From CPC320 sp002684375 (GTDB lineage Bacteria; Pseudomonadota; Alphaproteobacteria; Rhodobacterales; Rhodobacteraceae), in NCBI GenBank assembly GCA_965662545.1, contig CBFIHZ010000021.1, positions 1-64,000 of the forward strand: DNA of 64,000 bases. The letters run 5' to 3'. Each line of letters begins with the position of its first letter. Within the stretch, counting starts at the first letter, position 1. The notes beneath the pieces are model-generated. The model was given only the letters and a program-made list of their open reading frames with translations, ran no database searches and was not told where the DNA came from. Of the stretch, positions 51,453 through 59,887 are shown one piece after another. The translations under genes were made by a program, and so were the position numbers.

Positions 51453-53078
51453 ATGACTGAGCGGATGGATTCCAGCAGTGACCGGTGGCAGCGTCATTGG
51501 ATTGGCAAAGTATCACCGCTGGCCCGTCGGATCCTTGGGTTCAATTTGACGGCACTTGGTGTGTTGATTGGTTGTATTCTTTGGACATGGGATACGGACA
51601 TTAGCTCTGGATTGGCCGGTGACCTGCGATTGCTGTCCGAAGCTGAGGTCATCGCAGAGGTGATTGAAACGCGATTTTCAGAACAAAGTGCGGGTCTTAA
51701 CCAGCAAGAGATCGACGCTGTCCTACTGGATGCTTTACGAGGTCTTAGGTTGCGTAAAGGTCTGACAGTTGGGCTTTATTCTTCTGATTTGATCTGGTTG
51801 TCCGGTGCCAAAGGGTCGCAAACCTCTTCTGAAATTTCTGGAGCATCGGCTCGGGGGAAGCCGACGCCAATTTTATCATTTTTCAAGGTGGGGTCAGAAT
51901 TTTTTCACCAAGTGTTTTTTCTTCCGCGTCCTGAACCGCTTTCACTTAAGGAATATATGACGTTTGGCGCTGAGGCCTCAAAGGATGGTGGGTTGCTCCA
52001 TCATGGCGATTTTATATCTGACCAGGGGCCAGGCGCATTTGTCAGTACTGCGATTGTTCATGATGGGTCTGTGGTTGGTCTTTTGGCGGTCACTGAAAAC
52101 ACCGCAGATCTGGTGCAACAACGGGCCAATGATCTGGAAAAATTATTGCAGATTTTTGTGATAGCGATTCTTGCAGTGATGGTTATGAGTGTTTATCTTG
52201 CCTCGACGATTTCGACACCAATTTCCACTTTGGCAGAAGCGATGGAAACGCGTGGAGACCCCGAGGGGGGTAATCGATCAAAAGCGTGGATGGAAATACC
52301 GGATTTGAGCGGGCGACCCGATGAGATCGGTCGTTTGTCCAGCGCGTTGCGGGCCATGGTCACCGCCTTGTATGACCGCATTGATGCCAATGAGAGATTT
52401 GCCACAGATGTTGCGCATGAAATTAAAAACCCTCTGGCATCTTTACGGGCTGCTGTTGGCGCTATGGCGATTGCCAAACCGGGTTCGCAGCGTCAAGAAC
52501 TTCTGGACGTTATAGACCATGATGTGCGCCGATTGGACCGGTTGCTCAGCGATATTTCTAACGCTTCACGACTCGAGAGTGACTTGGTCAAAGAACAAGA
52601 AAAAGCCTTTGAGCTGGGGCCCATGATTGCTGCCCTGTCGCAATATCTTGCCGAGCAGGCGGCTCAAAAAGGGATTGAATTGGTAACAGACATTCCCGAT
52701 GAAAAAATCACTGTTGTTGGTCTTGAGGAACGGTTGGCACAAGTGTTTGTCAATTTGATTACCAATGCGATTAGTTTTTGCAGTTTTGGCGGGACCATAC
52801 GGTTCTGGGCCCGTCAGCGCGATAATCGGGTGTTGATTGTGGTTGAAGACACTGGGCCGGGGCTGTCAGATGACTCGTTGGTAAAAATCTTTGATCGTTT
52901 TTATTCTGACCGACCTGCCAGCGACTTTGGCAATCATTCAGGCCTTGGTCTTGCTATTTCCAAACAGATTGTCGAGGCTCATCGCGGCGTTGTTTGGGCC
53001 GAGAATATTCGCCCAGTTGATGCTGACAAGAGTGTGCCGTCGCAGGGTGCCCGGTTTGTCGTCGGGTTGCCAATTTAG
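51453..53078 (+). CDS. chvG: Sensor histidine kinase ChvG
   Basis: The 541-residue kinase has two membrane helices (about 27-48 and 232-252) enclosing a periplasmic sensor domain, a HAMP segment, a HisKA domain with phosphorylatable His322 in VAHEIKNPL, and an ATPase domain with NLITNAI, EDTGPGLSDD and GLGLAIS. It phosphorylates ChvI. In related species its periplasmic domain is inhibited by a separate regulator, ExoR; none is in the window. The next gene, hprK, starts 12 bases after the stop, so the kinase operon continues into the PTS-type genes. Confidence 0.93.
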   Translation: MTERMDSSSDRWQRHWIGKVSPLARRILGFNLTALGVLIGCILWTWDTDISSGLAGDLRLLSEAEVIAEVIETRFSEQSAGLNQQEIDAVLLDALRGLRLRKGLTVGLYSSDLIWLSGAKGSQTSSEISGASARGKPTPILSFFKVGSEFFHQVFFLPRPEPLSLKEYMTFGAEASKDGGLLHHGDFISDQGPGAFVSTAIVHDGSVVGLLAVTENTADLVQQRANDLEKLLQIFVIAILAVMVMSVYLASTISTPISTLAEAMETRGDPEGGNRSKAWMEIPDLSGRPDEIGRLSSALRAMVTALYDRIDANERFATDVAHEIKNPLASLRAAVGAMAIAKPGSQRQELLDVIDHDVRRLDRLLSDISNASRLESDLVKEQEKAFELGPMIAALSQYLAEQAAQKGIELVTDIPDEKITVVGLEERLAQVFVNLITNAISFCSFGGTIRFWARQRDNRVLIVVEDTGPGLSDDSLVKIFDRFYSDRPASDFGNHSGLGLAISKQIVEAHRGVVWAENIRPVDADKSVPSQGARFVVGLPI

Positions 53079-53090
53079 AGGAAGCAGGGG

Positions 53091-53507
53091 ATGGAGCAAA
53101 CAATTCTTCATGCCAGTGCCGTCAGCTGCGCTGGCAAAGCTGTCGTTTTCACCGGACAATCTGGCAGTGGTAAAAGTGGCATGGCCTTGGAGATGATGGC
53201 GCTTGGTGGCGTTTTGGTATCTGATGACCGCACAGTTGTGTCCCTCGAGCAGGGCCAAGTCTATGCATCGGCACCTGTTGCAATCAAAGGATTGATTGAG
53301 GCGCGGGGCGTTGGCATCCTATCTGCGCAATCTGTTGGCCCTGTCGCGGTGTCCTTGGTGGTGGATATGTCGATGCTTGAAACAGCCAGATTGCCACCTG
53401 AACGGGAGACCATCATTTTGGCACAGTCTTTGCCCTTACTTTACAAGGTTGAGAGCCGCTACTTTCCAGCGGCAATTTTGCAATACCTTCGGCAGTGCCG
53501 AGTTTGA
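53091..53507 (+). CDS. hprK: HPr kinase/phosphorylase, short alphaproteobacterial form
   Basis: This 138-residue protein is the minimal HprK type, lacking the N-terminal domain of the Firmicute enzyme. It has the P-loop FTGQSGSGKSGMAL (Gly22 to Ser29), VSDDRTVV with an acidic residue, and the signature LIEARGVGIL. It phosphorylates HPr at Ser46. The target HPr, with Ser46 in place, is encoded four genes downstream. Such short HprK proteins are typical of alphaproteobacteria. Confidence 0.92.
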   Translation: MEQTILHASAVSCAGKAVVFTGQSGSGKSGMALEMMALGGVLVSDDRTVVSLEQGQVYASAPVAIKGLIEARGVGILSAQSVGPVAVSLVVDMSMLETARLPPERETIILAQSLPLLYKVESRYFPAAILQYLRQCRV

Positions 53508-53519
53508 TAAGGACGCTAT

Positions 53520-54419
53520 ATGGCGCAGAATGTCCGTCGTCTGCTTTTGGTAACAGGCCCTTCCGGGGCTGGGAGGACAACTGCGACAAATGCCTTGGAA
53601 GATCTGGGTTACGAAACGATCGATAATATCCCTCTAAGTCTCGTGCCAAATGTGATTGAGCAGCAATTAGACAAATCGCTGGCTTTGGTAATTGATGCGC
53701 GCAACCGTGACTTTTCGGTTGCAGCCTTTACGGCGCTCCTTGGACGTTTGCGGCAAATTTCGCTTGTATGGCCTGAAATCTTATACCTTGACTGCCGCAC
53801 CGATATTTTACTGCGGCGGTTTTCGGAAACCCGTCGCCGGCACCCAATGTCACCAGAGGATCATCCCAGTCTTGGAGTTGGGCGCGAGACACTGCTTTTG
53901 GCTCCGATTAAAGCACAGGCTGATTTTATTATCGACAGCTCGGATTTGTCTCCCCACGACCTTAAGAAAGATATCGCAGGTTGGTTTGCGACTGGGGAAC
54001 CGGTAACTTTGACGCTATCTCTGCAGTCGTTTTCTTTTAAAAAGGGTCTGCCGCGGGATGTCGATATGGTGCTGGACTGTCGGTTTTTGAAAAATCCGCA
54101 TTGGGAACAAGAATTGCGCCCTCTCAGTGGCCTAGATGCCCCTGTGGCCACCTATATCCAAAGTGATCGGCGCTATGGCGAGTTTTTCCAGCGCAGCCTT
54201 GAACTGATACAGTTTTTACTGCCGGCCTATCAGGATGAGGGCAAGTCACATCTTTCCGTTGGTCTGGGGTGTACGGGGGGGCGCCATCGTTCGGTTGCTG
54301 TCGCGGCAAGTTTGGGACAGGCCCTTGCACAATGGGGCGGAGCAGTGTCAATAAGGCACCGGGAAATAGAGCAAAATGTCGGATCTGTTGTGGATCAAAC
54401 AGATTGGCCAGCACAGTAA
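53520..54419 (+). CDS. rapZ: RNase adapter / nucleotide-binding protein RapZ
   Basis: The 299-residue protein has the Walker A-like GPSGAGRTT at 13-21 (Arg instead of Lys at the usual position), the family block LEDLGYETIDNIPLSLV, and the C-terminal FSFKKGLPRDVDMVLDCRFL and GCTGGRHRSV of the YvcJ/RapZ group. E. coli RapZ controls the GlmY/GlmZ small RNAs; those are absent from alphaproteobacteria, so the function here is probably different and linked to the PTS cascade. It lies 12 bases after hprK. Confidence 0.9.
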   Translation: MAQNVRRLLLVTGPSGAGRTTATNALEDLGYETIDNIPLSLVPNVIEQQLDKSLALVIDARNRDFSVAAFTALLGRLRQISLVWPEILYLDCRTDILLRRFSETRRRHPMSPEDHPSLGVGRETLLLAPIKAQADFIIDSSDLSPHDLKKDIAGWFATGEPVTLTLSLQSFSFKKGLPRDVDMVLDCRFLKNPHWEQELRPLSGLDAPVATYIQSDRRYGEFFQRSLELIQFLLPAYQDEGKSHLSVGLGCTGGRHRSVAVAASLGQALAQWGGAVSIRHREIEQNVGSVVDQTDWPAQ

Positions 54420-54434
54420 GTTGGAGTGGCTAGC

Positions 54435-54827
54435 GTGATAGGTATAGTGATCGTTGCACATGGTGGATTGGCCAAAGAATATTTGGCCGCGATCGAGCAT
54501 GTCTTTGGCGCACAAGCGGGCTTGCGGGCAATTTCATTTGAACCTGATCACAACCGAGCTGATAAGCAAAAAGAAATTTGCGCCGCCGCAGATTACGTGG
54601 ATGAGGGGGATGGTGTCATTATCGTGACAGATATGTTTGGCAGCTCACCTTCAAACCTCAGCCTGACCGCCTGTGCGCCGTCGGACCGGAGAATCATCTA
54701 TGGGGCCAATCTACCAATGTTGCTTAAATTGACCAAAAGCCGGTCAAAACCAGTGGCAGATGCTGTGGAAAAAGCTCTTGAAGCTGGCCGAAAGTATATT
54801 GATAGCCAAAATATATCTATAGATTAG
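54435..54827 (+). CDS. PTS EIIA component, mannose family
   Basis: The 130-residue protein starts IGIVIVAHGGLAKEY, with the phosphorylated His9, and has the typical VTDMFGSSPSNLSL loop. It is a stand-alone EIIA-Man. No EIIB, EIIC or EIID gene is near, so it serves regulation rather than sugar uptake. The start is set at GTG 54435, eight bases after GGAG, and not at the GTG at 54426, which overlaps that site. It follows rapZ and precedes HPr by seven bases. Confidence 0.93.
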   Translation: MIGIVIVAHGGLAKEYLAAIEHVFGAQAGLRAISFEPDHNRADKQKEICAAADYVDEGDGVIIVTDMFGSSPSNLSLTACAPSDRRIIYGANLPMLLKLTKSRSKPVADAVEKALEAGRKYIDSQNISID

Positions 54828-54834
54828 GATTATT

Positions 54835-55104
54835 ATGCCCTCGTATAAACTGAAGATTCTAAATGAAAAAGGTCTGCACGCGCGCGCGTCTGCTAAGCTT
54901 GTAGAAGTTGTCGAAGGTTTTGATGCAACCGCGGATATATCCAAAGATGGTCTGAGCGCCTCTGGGGATTCGATTATGGGGCTTTTAATGTTGGCAGCGC
55001 CTATTGGAACGACTATTGAGGTTCTGACTTCCGGACCGGAGGCAGCGGCTCTTGGTGATGCAATAGGGCAATTGGTTGCTGACAAGTTTGGTGAAGAGTG
55101 CTGA
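54835..55104 (+). CDS. ptsH: Phosphocarrier protein HPr
   Basis: The 89-residue HPr has the active His15 in KGLHARASAKLVE and the regulatory Ser46 in SGDSIMGLLML. Both phosphorylation sites are intact, so it can accept phosphate from Enzyme I and from HprK. A gene for Enzyme I is not in this window. As the last member of the hprK-rapZ-EIIA-HPr set, it completes a regulatory PTS without transport components. Confidence 0.95.
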   Translation: MPSYKLKILNEKGLHARASAKLVEVVEGFDATADISKDGLSASGDSIMGLLMLAAPIGTTIEVLTSGPEAAALGDAIGQLVADKFGEEC

Positions 55105-55147
55105 TGGTGGTTGTCGTCGCCGGATTTGTGAAGAGCTAAAGGTGATC

Positions 55148-56032
55148 ATGACCGATCCTGTACAGATGAAACAGTCCGATCAGGTTCATGCTGTTGCACC
55201 AATCCCGTACGACAAACGGCATTTGTCTTATGCGGGAACATTTACCAACCCGTGGAAAGCTTTTGCTATTCGTAGCCTTGAATGGATGACCGGTAAAATT
55301 CCACTTTTGCGGTTGGTGCGCCGGTTCGAACGTATGGGTCCTGCCTTTGGTCAGGCGTTCTGGGCTCAGGCTTTGGATTTGATGGGGATCGATTTATTAA
55401 CCCCGCAGGTACAGATTAATAAAATCCCTCCAACGGGTCCGGTGATTATTGTAGCCAATCATCCGCATGGTTTGGTGGATGGTATGATTTTGGCCGAATT
55501 GATAGGGCGGGTCCGTCAGGATTATAAAATTTTGACACGCACGCTTTTGACCGGTGTTAAAGAGATCGAAGAGTTTATGATCCCAGTGCCGTTTCCCCAT
55601 GAGATCGATGCCCGTAAGAAAAGCCTGGAAATGCGTAAACTTGCGATGACACATCTTGAAGAAAACGGTCTGATCGTTTTGTTTCCCTCTGGTGTTGTGG
55701 CCTCGGCAGACACGTATTTTGGGCCGGCAATCGAGGCAGAGTGGAACCCGTTTACTGCTAAAATGATCACCAAATCCGGTGCCATTGTCGTACCGGTTTA
55801 TTTTCCCGGACAAAATTCCCGTCCGTATCAAATTGCCAGTAAAATCTCTGCTACGGTCCGGCAAGGGTTGCTGCTGCACGAGGTTATTCACGCATGTAAC
55901 AAGCCGCAGGCCCCGACTGTGGGTGATGCTATAGCCCAAGAAAAAATAGATGAATTCAGTAATAAACCGCGCAAATTGGTGGCGTGGCTCCGCGAGCATA
56001 CGCTGGCTTTACGACACCATCCCGACGCGTGA
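55148..56032 (+). CDS. 1-acyl-sn-glycerol-3-phosphate acyltransferase-like protein
   Basis: The 294-residue protein contains the PlsC-type acyltransferase signature NHPHGLVDGM (His and Asp; family form H-x4-D), then the IVLFPSGVVASAD block. It has little hydrophobicity at its N-terminus, unlike PlsC, and its exact substrate is unknown; ornithine-lipid or phosphatidate synthesis are candidates. The ATG at 55148 follows AAAGGTG. It lies 43 bases after HPr and may be the tail of the chvI-ptsH transcript. It converges on the hydroxybutyryl-CoA dehydrogenase gene. Confidence 0.85.
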   Translation: MTDPVQMKQSDQVHAVAPIPYDKRHLSYAGTFTNPWKAFAIRSLEWMTGKIPLLRLVRRFERMGPAFGQAFWAQALDLMGIDLLTPQVQINKIPPTGPVIIVANHPHGLVDGMILAELIGRVRQDYKILTRTLLTGVKEIEEFMIPVPFPHEIDARKKSLEMRKLAMTHLEENGLIVLFPSGVVASADTYFGPAIEAEWNPFTAKMITKSGAIVVPVYFPGQNSRPYQIASKISATVRQGLLLHEVIHACNKPQAPTVGDAIAQEKIDEFSNKPRKLVAWLREHTLALRHHPDA

Positions 56033-56036
56033 CCAC

Positions 56037-56912
56037 CTATCGGGTCGGCACAGGTGTCCCGCTGCGATAATCGTAAAACCCGCGTTGTGATTTGCGCCCC
56101 AACCAACCCGCTTCGACGTATTTTGTCAGCAAAGGACAGGGCCGGTATTTCGTATCAGCCAAGCCGTCATGCAACACATTCATGATCGCAAGGCAGGTAT
56201 CGAGCCCGATAAAATCCGCCAGTTCCAACGGCCCCATTGGGTGGTTTGCGCCCAATCTCATCGAGCTATCAATTGACACCACGTTACCAACGCCTTCATA
56301 CAGTGTATAAACGGCCTCATTAATCATCGGCATCAACAGACGATTTACAATAAAGGCCGGAAAATCTTCAGCGCTGGCTGCAGTTTTGCCCAATCGCTCC
56401 ACCACCTGTTTGCAAGCTGCGTAAGTTGTCTCGTCTGTGGCAATGCCACGGATCAATTCGACCAGTTTCATCACTGGTACCGGGTTCATAAAGTGAAATC
56501 CCATGAACTTTTCAGGGCGATCCGTGCGGCTGGCCAAACGGGTAATAGAAATCGATGAGGTGTTCGAGGTTAGGATCGTATGGTCTTGCAAATGCGGCAA
56601 AAGCAGATCGAAAATTGACTGTTTGATGGTCTCATCTTCCGTCGCGGCTTCAATGACCAGATCGGCTTGTCCCACCTTGGAAATGTCGAGGGTCGTATCA
56701 ATTTGTGCCAGTGCCTTGGCTTTTTCAGCGGCCGTAATCTTTGCACTGCTTACCTGTCGTTCAAGATTTTTTTCGATCAGGGATAAAGCGGCGGTCAGAC
56801 TGTCTTGGGATATATCCATCATCACGACCCGATAGCCAGCCAAGGCCGTGACATGGGCAATGCCATTGCCCATCTGTCCCGCACCGATGATGCCTATTGA
56901 TCGGATTTCCAT
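56037..56912 (-). CDS. 3-hydroxybutyryl-CoA dehydrogenase
   Basis: A 291-residue single-function 3-hydroxyacyl-CoA dehydrogenase has the NAD site IGIIGAGQMGNGIAH, the SNTSSISITRLA segment, the catalytic His region GFHFMNPVPVMKLVELIRG and a C-terminal domain with NHPMGPLELADFIGLD. The length and absence of a crotonase domain fit HbdA/PaaH, acting on acetoacetyl-CoA/3-hydroxybutyryl-CoA in PHB, butyrate or acetyl-CoA assimilation. An AAAGGAT site precedes the chosen start. It follows etfA with a 252-base gap containing a large hairpin. Confidence 0.9.
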   Translation of the reverse strand: MEIRSIGIIGAGQMGNGIAHVTALAGYRVVMMDISQDSLTAALSLIEKNLERQVSSAKITAAEKAKALAQIDTTLDISKVGQADLVIEAATEDETIKQSIFDLLLPHLQDHTILTSNTSSISITRLASRTDRPEKFMGFHFMNPVPVMKLVELIRGIATDETTYAACKQVVERLGKTAASAEDFPAFIVNRLLMPMINEAVYTLYEGVGNVVSIDSSMRLGANHPMGPLELADFIGLDTCLAIMNVLHDGLADTKYRPCPLLTKYVEAGWLGRKSQRGFYDYRSGTPVPTR

Positions 56913-57107
56913 TGCATTATCCTTTGATTTCTTGCGCCTTAGCATAGGCAGGCTGGCGGCGCTTTGCAAACGTCGTTGGCGGGGCTGACCAAAGACACTA
57001 TTGCACTAACTCATCGACCATGCTGGGCTGCGTGTGCCAAGCGACAATCCACCCTGTCATTTGTGTCCGGTGTGTCGTCCCACTTGCAAAAGTGTTGCCG
57101 ACGCGAT

Positions 57108-57150
57108 GGCCAAAGCCCATAGCAAGTCTTGCTGGTATAGGGCTTTGGCC
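57108..57150 (-). terminator. Nested inverted repeat downstream of etfA
   Basis: GGCCAAAGCCC (57108-57118) pairs perfectly with GGGCTTTGGCC (57140-57150), and the loop contains a second 5-bp hairpin AGCAA/TTGCT (57121-57133). It begins 15 bases beyond the etfA stop on the minus strand. No T tract follows, so it may end or protect the etfBA transcript rather than act as a plain intrinsic terminator. Confidence 0.5.
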
Positions 57151-57164
57151 GGGTTATCCCCGCT

Positions 57165-58091
57165 TTAAAGTTTTGTGGTCAATTCAGGCACTGCGTCGAA
57201 TAGGTCTGCGACCAGACCGAAATCAGCAACCTGAAAAATCGGCGCTTCTTCGTCTTTGTTGATCGCAACGATCACTTTCGAATCCTTCATGCCGGCAAGA
57301 TGCTGAATCGCACCGGATATACCGACAGCGACATACAGATCAGGTGCCACGACTTTCCCAGTCTGACCAACCTGCCAGTCGTTTGGTGCATAGCCTGAAT
57401 CAACCGCTGCACGGGACGCCCCGACGGCCGCGTTCAGTTTATCAGCGAGCAGCTCGATCATTTTGAAATCTTCTTGTGAGCCGACACCGCGTCCGCCAGA
57501 GACAACAACCCCAGCGGAAGTTAGTTCCGGACGGTCAGAGGCCGCCACTTTGTCTTCAACCCATTCAGACAGCCCAGGATTGTCCACAGCGGCGATAGTT
57601 TCAACAGTGGCCGCGCCATCCTCTCCAGCAAGGTCAAAATTTGCTGTTCGGGCGGAAACGACTTTCTTTGCGTCGCTTGATGTGACCGTTTGCAGTGCAT
57701 TTCCGGCATAAATAGGTCGCTCGAATGTGGCGTTGTCGATCACCGCAGTGATATCCGAGATGACCATGACGTCCAGCAGCGCTGCCACACGTGGCAGGAT
57801 ATTTTTTGCCGAATTGGTCGCCGGCGCAACGATATGTTCATAGTCGTCGGCCAACGACAGTACCAGATCGGCGATTGGTTCGGCCAGTCCATTGCCGTAA
57901 GCCGCATCATCGGCACAAAGCACTTTGGTAACCCCGGTCAATTTAGCGGCTGCCTGTGCGGCATCTGCGCAGCCGGAACTTGCGCAAAGAACGGTGACCT
58001 CGCCCATTTGTTTGGCAGCTGTCAGCGCTTTTGACGTTGCATCAAGTGCCAAGTCTGCACCGTTTATTTCGGCAATTAAAAGTACCGCCAT
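57165..58091 (-). CDS. etfA: Electron transfer flavoprotein alpha subunit
   Basis: The 308-residue alpha subunit has the C-terminal FAD-binding domain: GGRGVGSQEDFKMIELL, VGASRAAVDSGYAPNDWQVGQ and ISGAIQHLAGMKDSKVIVAIN are all conserved in EtfA. With EtfB it carries electrons from acyl-CoA dehydrogenases (such as Mcd in this window) to ETF:ubiquinone oxidoreductase. The gene follows etfB with a one-base overlap (TAATG). Confidence 0.95.
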   Translation of the reverse strand: MAVLLIAEINGADLALDATSKALTAAKQMGEVTVLCASSGCADAAQAAAKLTGVTKVLCADDAAYGNGLAEPIADLVLSLADDYEHIVAPATNSAKNILPRVAALLDVMVISDITAVIDNATFERPIYAGNALQTVTSSDAKKVVSARTANFDLAGEDGAATVETIAAVDNPGLSEWVEDKVAASDRPELTSAGVVVSGGRGVGSQEDFKMIELLADKLNAAVGASRAAVDSGYAPNDWQVGQTGKVVAPDLYVAVGISGAIQHLAGMKDSKVIVAINKDEEAPIFQVADFGLVADLFDAVPELTTKL

Positions 58092-58849
58092 TAGACTGTC
58101 CCCGCTTCTTTAAGTTTGCCGATCAACTCATCAACCGAGCCAACTTTAATTCCAGCCGCCCTCGTTTCAGGTTCGCTTGTTTTCACAATCTGCAGCCTTG
58201 GCGTCACATCCACGCCGTAATCTGCGGCGGTTTTTTCATCCATCGGTTTGCGCTTGGCTTTCATGATATTGGGCAGCGAGGCATAGCGCGGTTCGTTCAA
58301 ACGCAAATCAACGGTGATCACAGCGGGCATTTTCGCTTTGATAGTTTGCAGACCGCCGTCAACCTCACGGGTCACTGTGGCGCTGTCGCCATCTATATCG
58401 ACCTCGGAGGCAAAAGTCGCTTGCGACCAACCCAGCAATGCAGCCAGCATCTGGCCGGTGGCATTCATATCGTTATCGATGGCCTGTTTGCCGCAAAGCA
58501 CCAGACTTGGCGCTTCTTCATCGACGATGCCTTTAAGAATTTTTGCCACTGTAAGAGGTTCGATATCGTTTTGAACGTCATCGGTTGCCACCACCAAAAT
58601 TGCGCGGTCTGCCCCCATTGCAAGCGCTGTCCGCAAGGTTTCTTGCGCTTGTTTGACACCAACTGAGACGGCAATCACTTCGTCTGCTTTGCCGGCCTCT
58701 TTTAATCGGATTGCCTGTTCGACAGCAATTTCATCAAAAGGGTTCATCGACATTTTTACATTTGCAAGATCGACACCGGTACCGTCTGCTTTTACGCGGA
58801 CTTTCACGTTATAGTCGATGACACGTTTGACAGGTACAAGCACCTTCAT
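58091..58849 (-). CDS. etfB: Electron transfer flavoprotein beta subunit
   Basis: The 252-residue subunit starts MKVLVPVKRVIDYNVKV and has the AMP-binding and recognition segments typical of EtfB: NPFDEIAVEQAIRLKE, and VLCGKQAIDNDMNATGQM. The upstream ATG two codons earlier is in frame, but the family starts at MKVLV. It forms the etfB-etfA operon. The adenosyltransferase gene lies upstream on the same strand after 184 bases. Confidence 0.95.
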   Translation of the reverse strand: MKVLVPVKRVIDYNVKVRVKADGTGVDLANVKMSMNPFDEIAVEQAIRLKEAGKADEVIAVSVGVKQAQETLRTALAMGADRAILVVATDDVQNDIEPLTVAKILKGIVDEEAPSLVLCGKQAIDNDMNATGQMLAALLGWSQATFASEVDIDGDSATVTREVDGGLQTIKAKMPAVITVDLRLNEPRYASLPNIMKAKRKPMDEKTAADYGVDVTPRLQIVKTSEPETRAAGIKVGSVDELIGKLKEAGTV

Positions 58850-59033
58850 CTGCATATATCTCCGTTTAACTTGGGCATCTGCCCTTCATGTGACAATTTC
58901 TTTGCCCTAGATAGAGCCTCTGCCCGTTAGAAGACAGCGAAAAACCGTCAATTGACCGCGAAACAACGTCGCGTTTCGAGGTTTAAGCCGTGTCTTTTGG
59001 TGTCAGTCTGGGTGGTGGCTGCCTCACAGCAGG

Positions 59034-59606
59034 TTACCTGTTGGCCCCCGGCACCCATAGGACGTCGTTTTTGCCATCATCATTGGCCGCCCGTGCGGCG
59101 ACAAAGAACCAGTCTGACAAGCGATTCAGGTACTTTACCGCTGCCGGATTCACTGATTCCATCGTTGCAAGTTCAACCGCCAGTCGCTCGGCGCGGCGCG
59201 CCACGGTACGGCAGATGTGTAAATGCGCCGAAAGGGCAGACCCACCGGGCAGAATAAAGCTGCGTAACGCGTCAAGCCGGCTGTTCATTTCGTCGATTTC
59301 GCTCTCAAGCCGGCTGACTTGCGTGTCAATGATCCGCAGGGGTGGATATTCTGCCTCTGCGTCGTTTTCAATATTTGGCCGGCACATATCAGCACCCAGA
59401 TCAAACAGATCATTTTGAATCCGCTCAAGCATGGTGTCCATATCGCCGGTGGCGTGAAGTCGCGCCATACCGAGTGTCGCGTTCAATTCATCCGAAGTGC
59501 CATAGGCCGTGACACGCATCGAGTGTTTGGCAACCCGCGCGCCGTTTCCTAAAGCCGTTTCCCCGTGATCCCCGGTTTTGGTGTAGATTTTGTTCAACAC
59601 AATCAT
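59034..59606 (-). CDS. PduO-type cob(I)alamin adenosyltransferase
   Basis: This 190-residue enzyme has the PduO ATP-binding opening IYTKTGDHGETALGNG, the YGTSDELNATLGMAR segment, and the C-terminal RTVARRAERLAVELA and KYLNRLSDWFFVAARAAN blocks. It adenosylates cob(I)alamin using ATP, making adenosylcobalamin for mutases such as methylmalonyl- and ethylmalonyl-CoA mutase. It lies three bases downstream of the HIG1-type gene. The proximity to etfBA is a pattern I recall from other Rhodobacterales. Confidence 0.93.
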   Translation of the reverse strand: MIVLNKIYTKTGDHGETALGNGARVAKHSMRVTAYGTSDELNATLGMARLHATGDMDTMLERIQNDLFDLGADMCRPNIENDAEAEYPPLRIIDTQVSRLESEIDEMNSRLDALRSFILPGGSALSAHLHICRTVARRAERLAVELATMESVNPAAVKYLNRLSDWFFVAARAANDDGKNDVLWVPGANR

Positions 59607-59609
59607 GAC

Positions 59610-59816
59610 TTATCCTCCATTGCCGCGCAGCCAGACAAACAACACGATAAAGACCACTGCAATAAACTGCGCAATGATCCGCCATCGCATCATCTTATTA
59701 GAATATTTATGAGCAAATTCGCCGCCCTTGCCAAAACTGCCGATACCAAACATCAAAATGCCCAAGACGCCGAGCAATGCCAGCACGATAAGATAGAACA
59801 GAGGATCGTCTTTCAT
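59610..59816 (-). CDS. HIG1-type twin membrane-helix protein
   Basis: The 68-residue protein has two hydrophobic helices (about 6-25 and 47-63) joined by a charged loop GKGGEFAHKYSNKMMRWRII, which is the HIG1 domain pattern. Mitochondrial HIG1 proteins modulate cytochrome oxidase, and bacterial members may be related assembly factors; the function is unproven. A second ATG is eight bases after AAGGA and is chosen over the one two codons earlier. It precedes the adenosyltransferase gene by three bases. Confidence 0.82.
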   Translation of the reverse strand: MKDDPLFYLIVLALLGVLGILMFGIGSFGKGGEFAHKYSNKMMRWRIIAQFIAVVFIVLFVWLRGNGG

Positions 59817-59887
59817 TGACATTGTCCTTTTTATGCCCCTTTGGCATGTAGTCGCTCAGACGCGAAAAGCGAACAGCTATTATCTGT

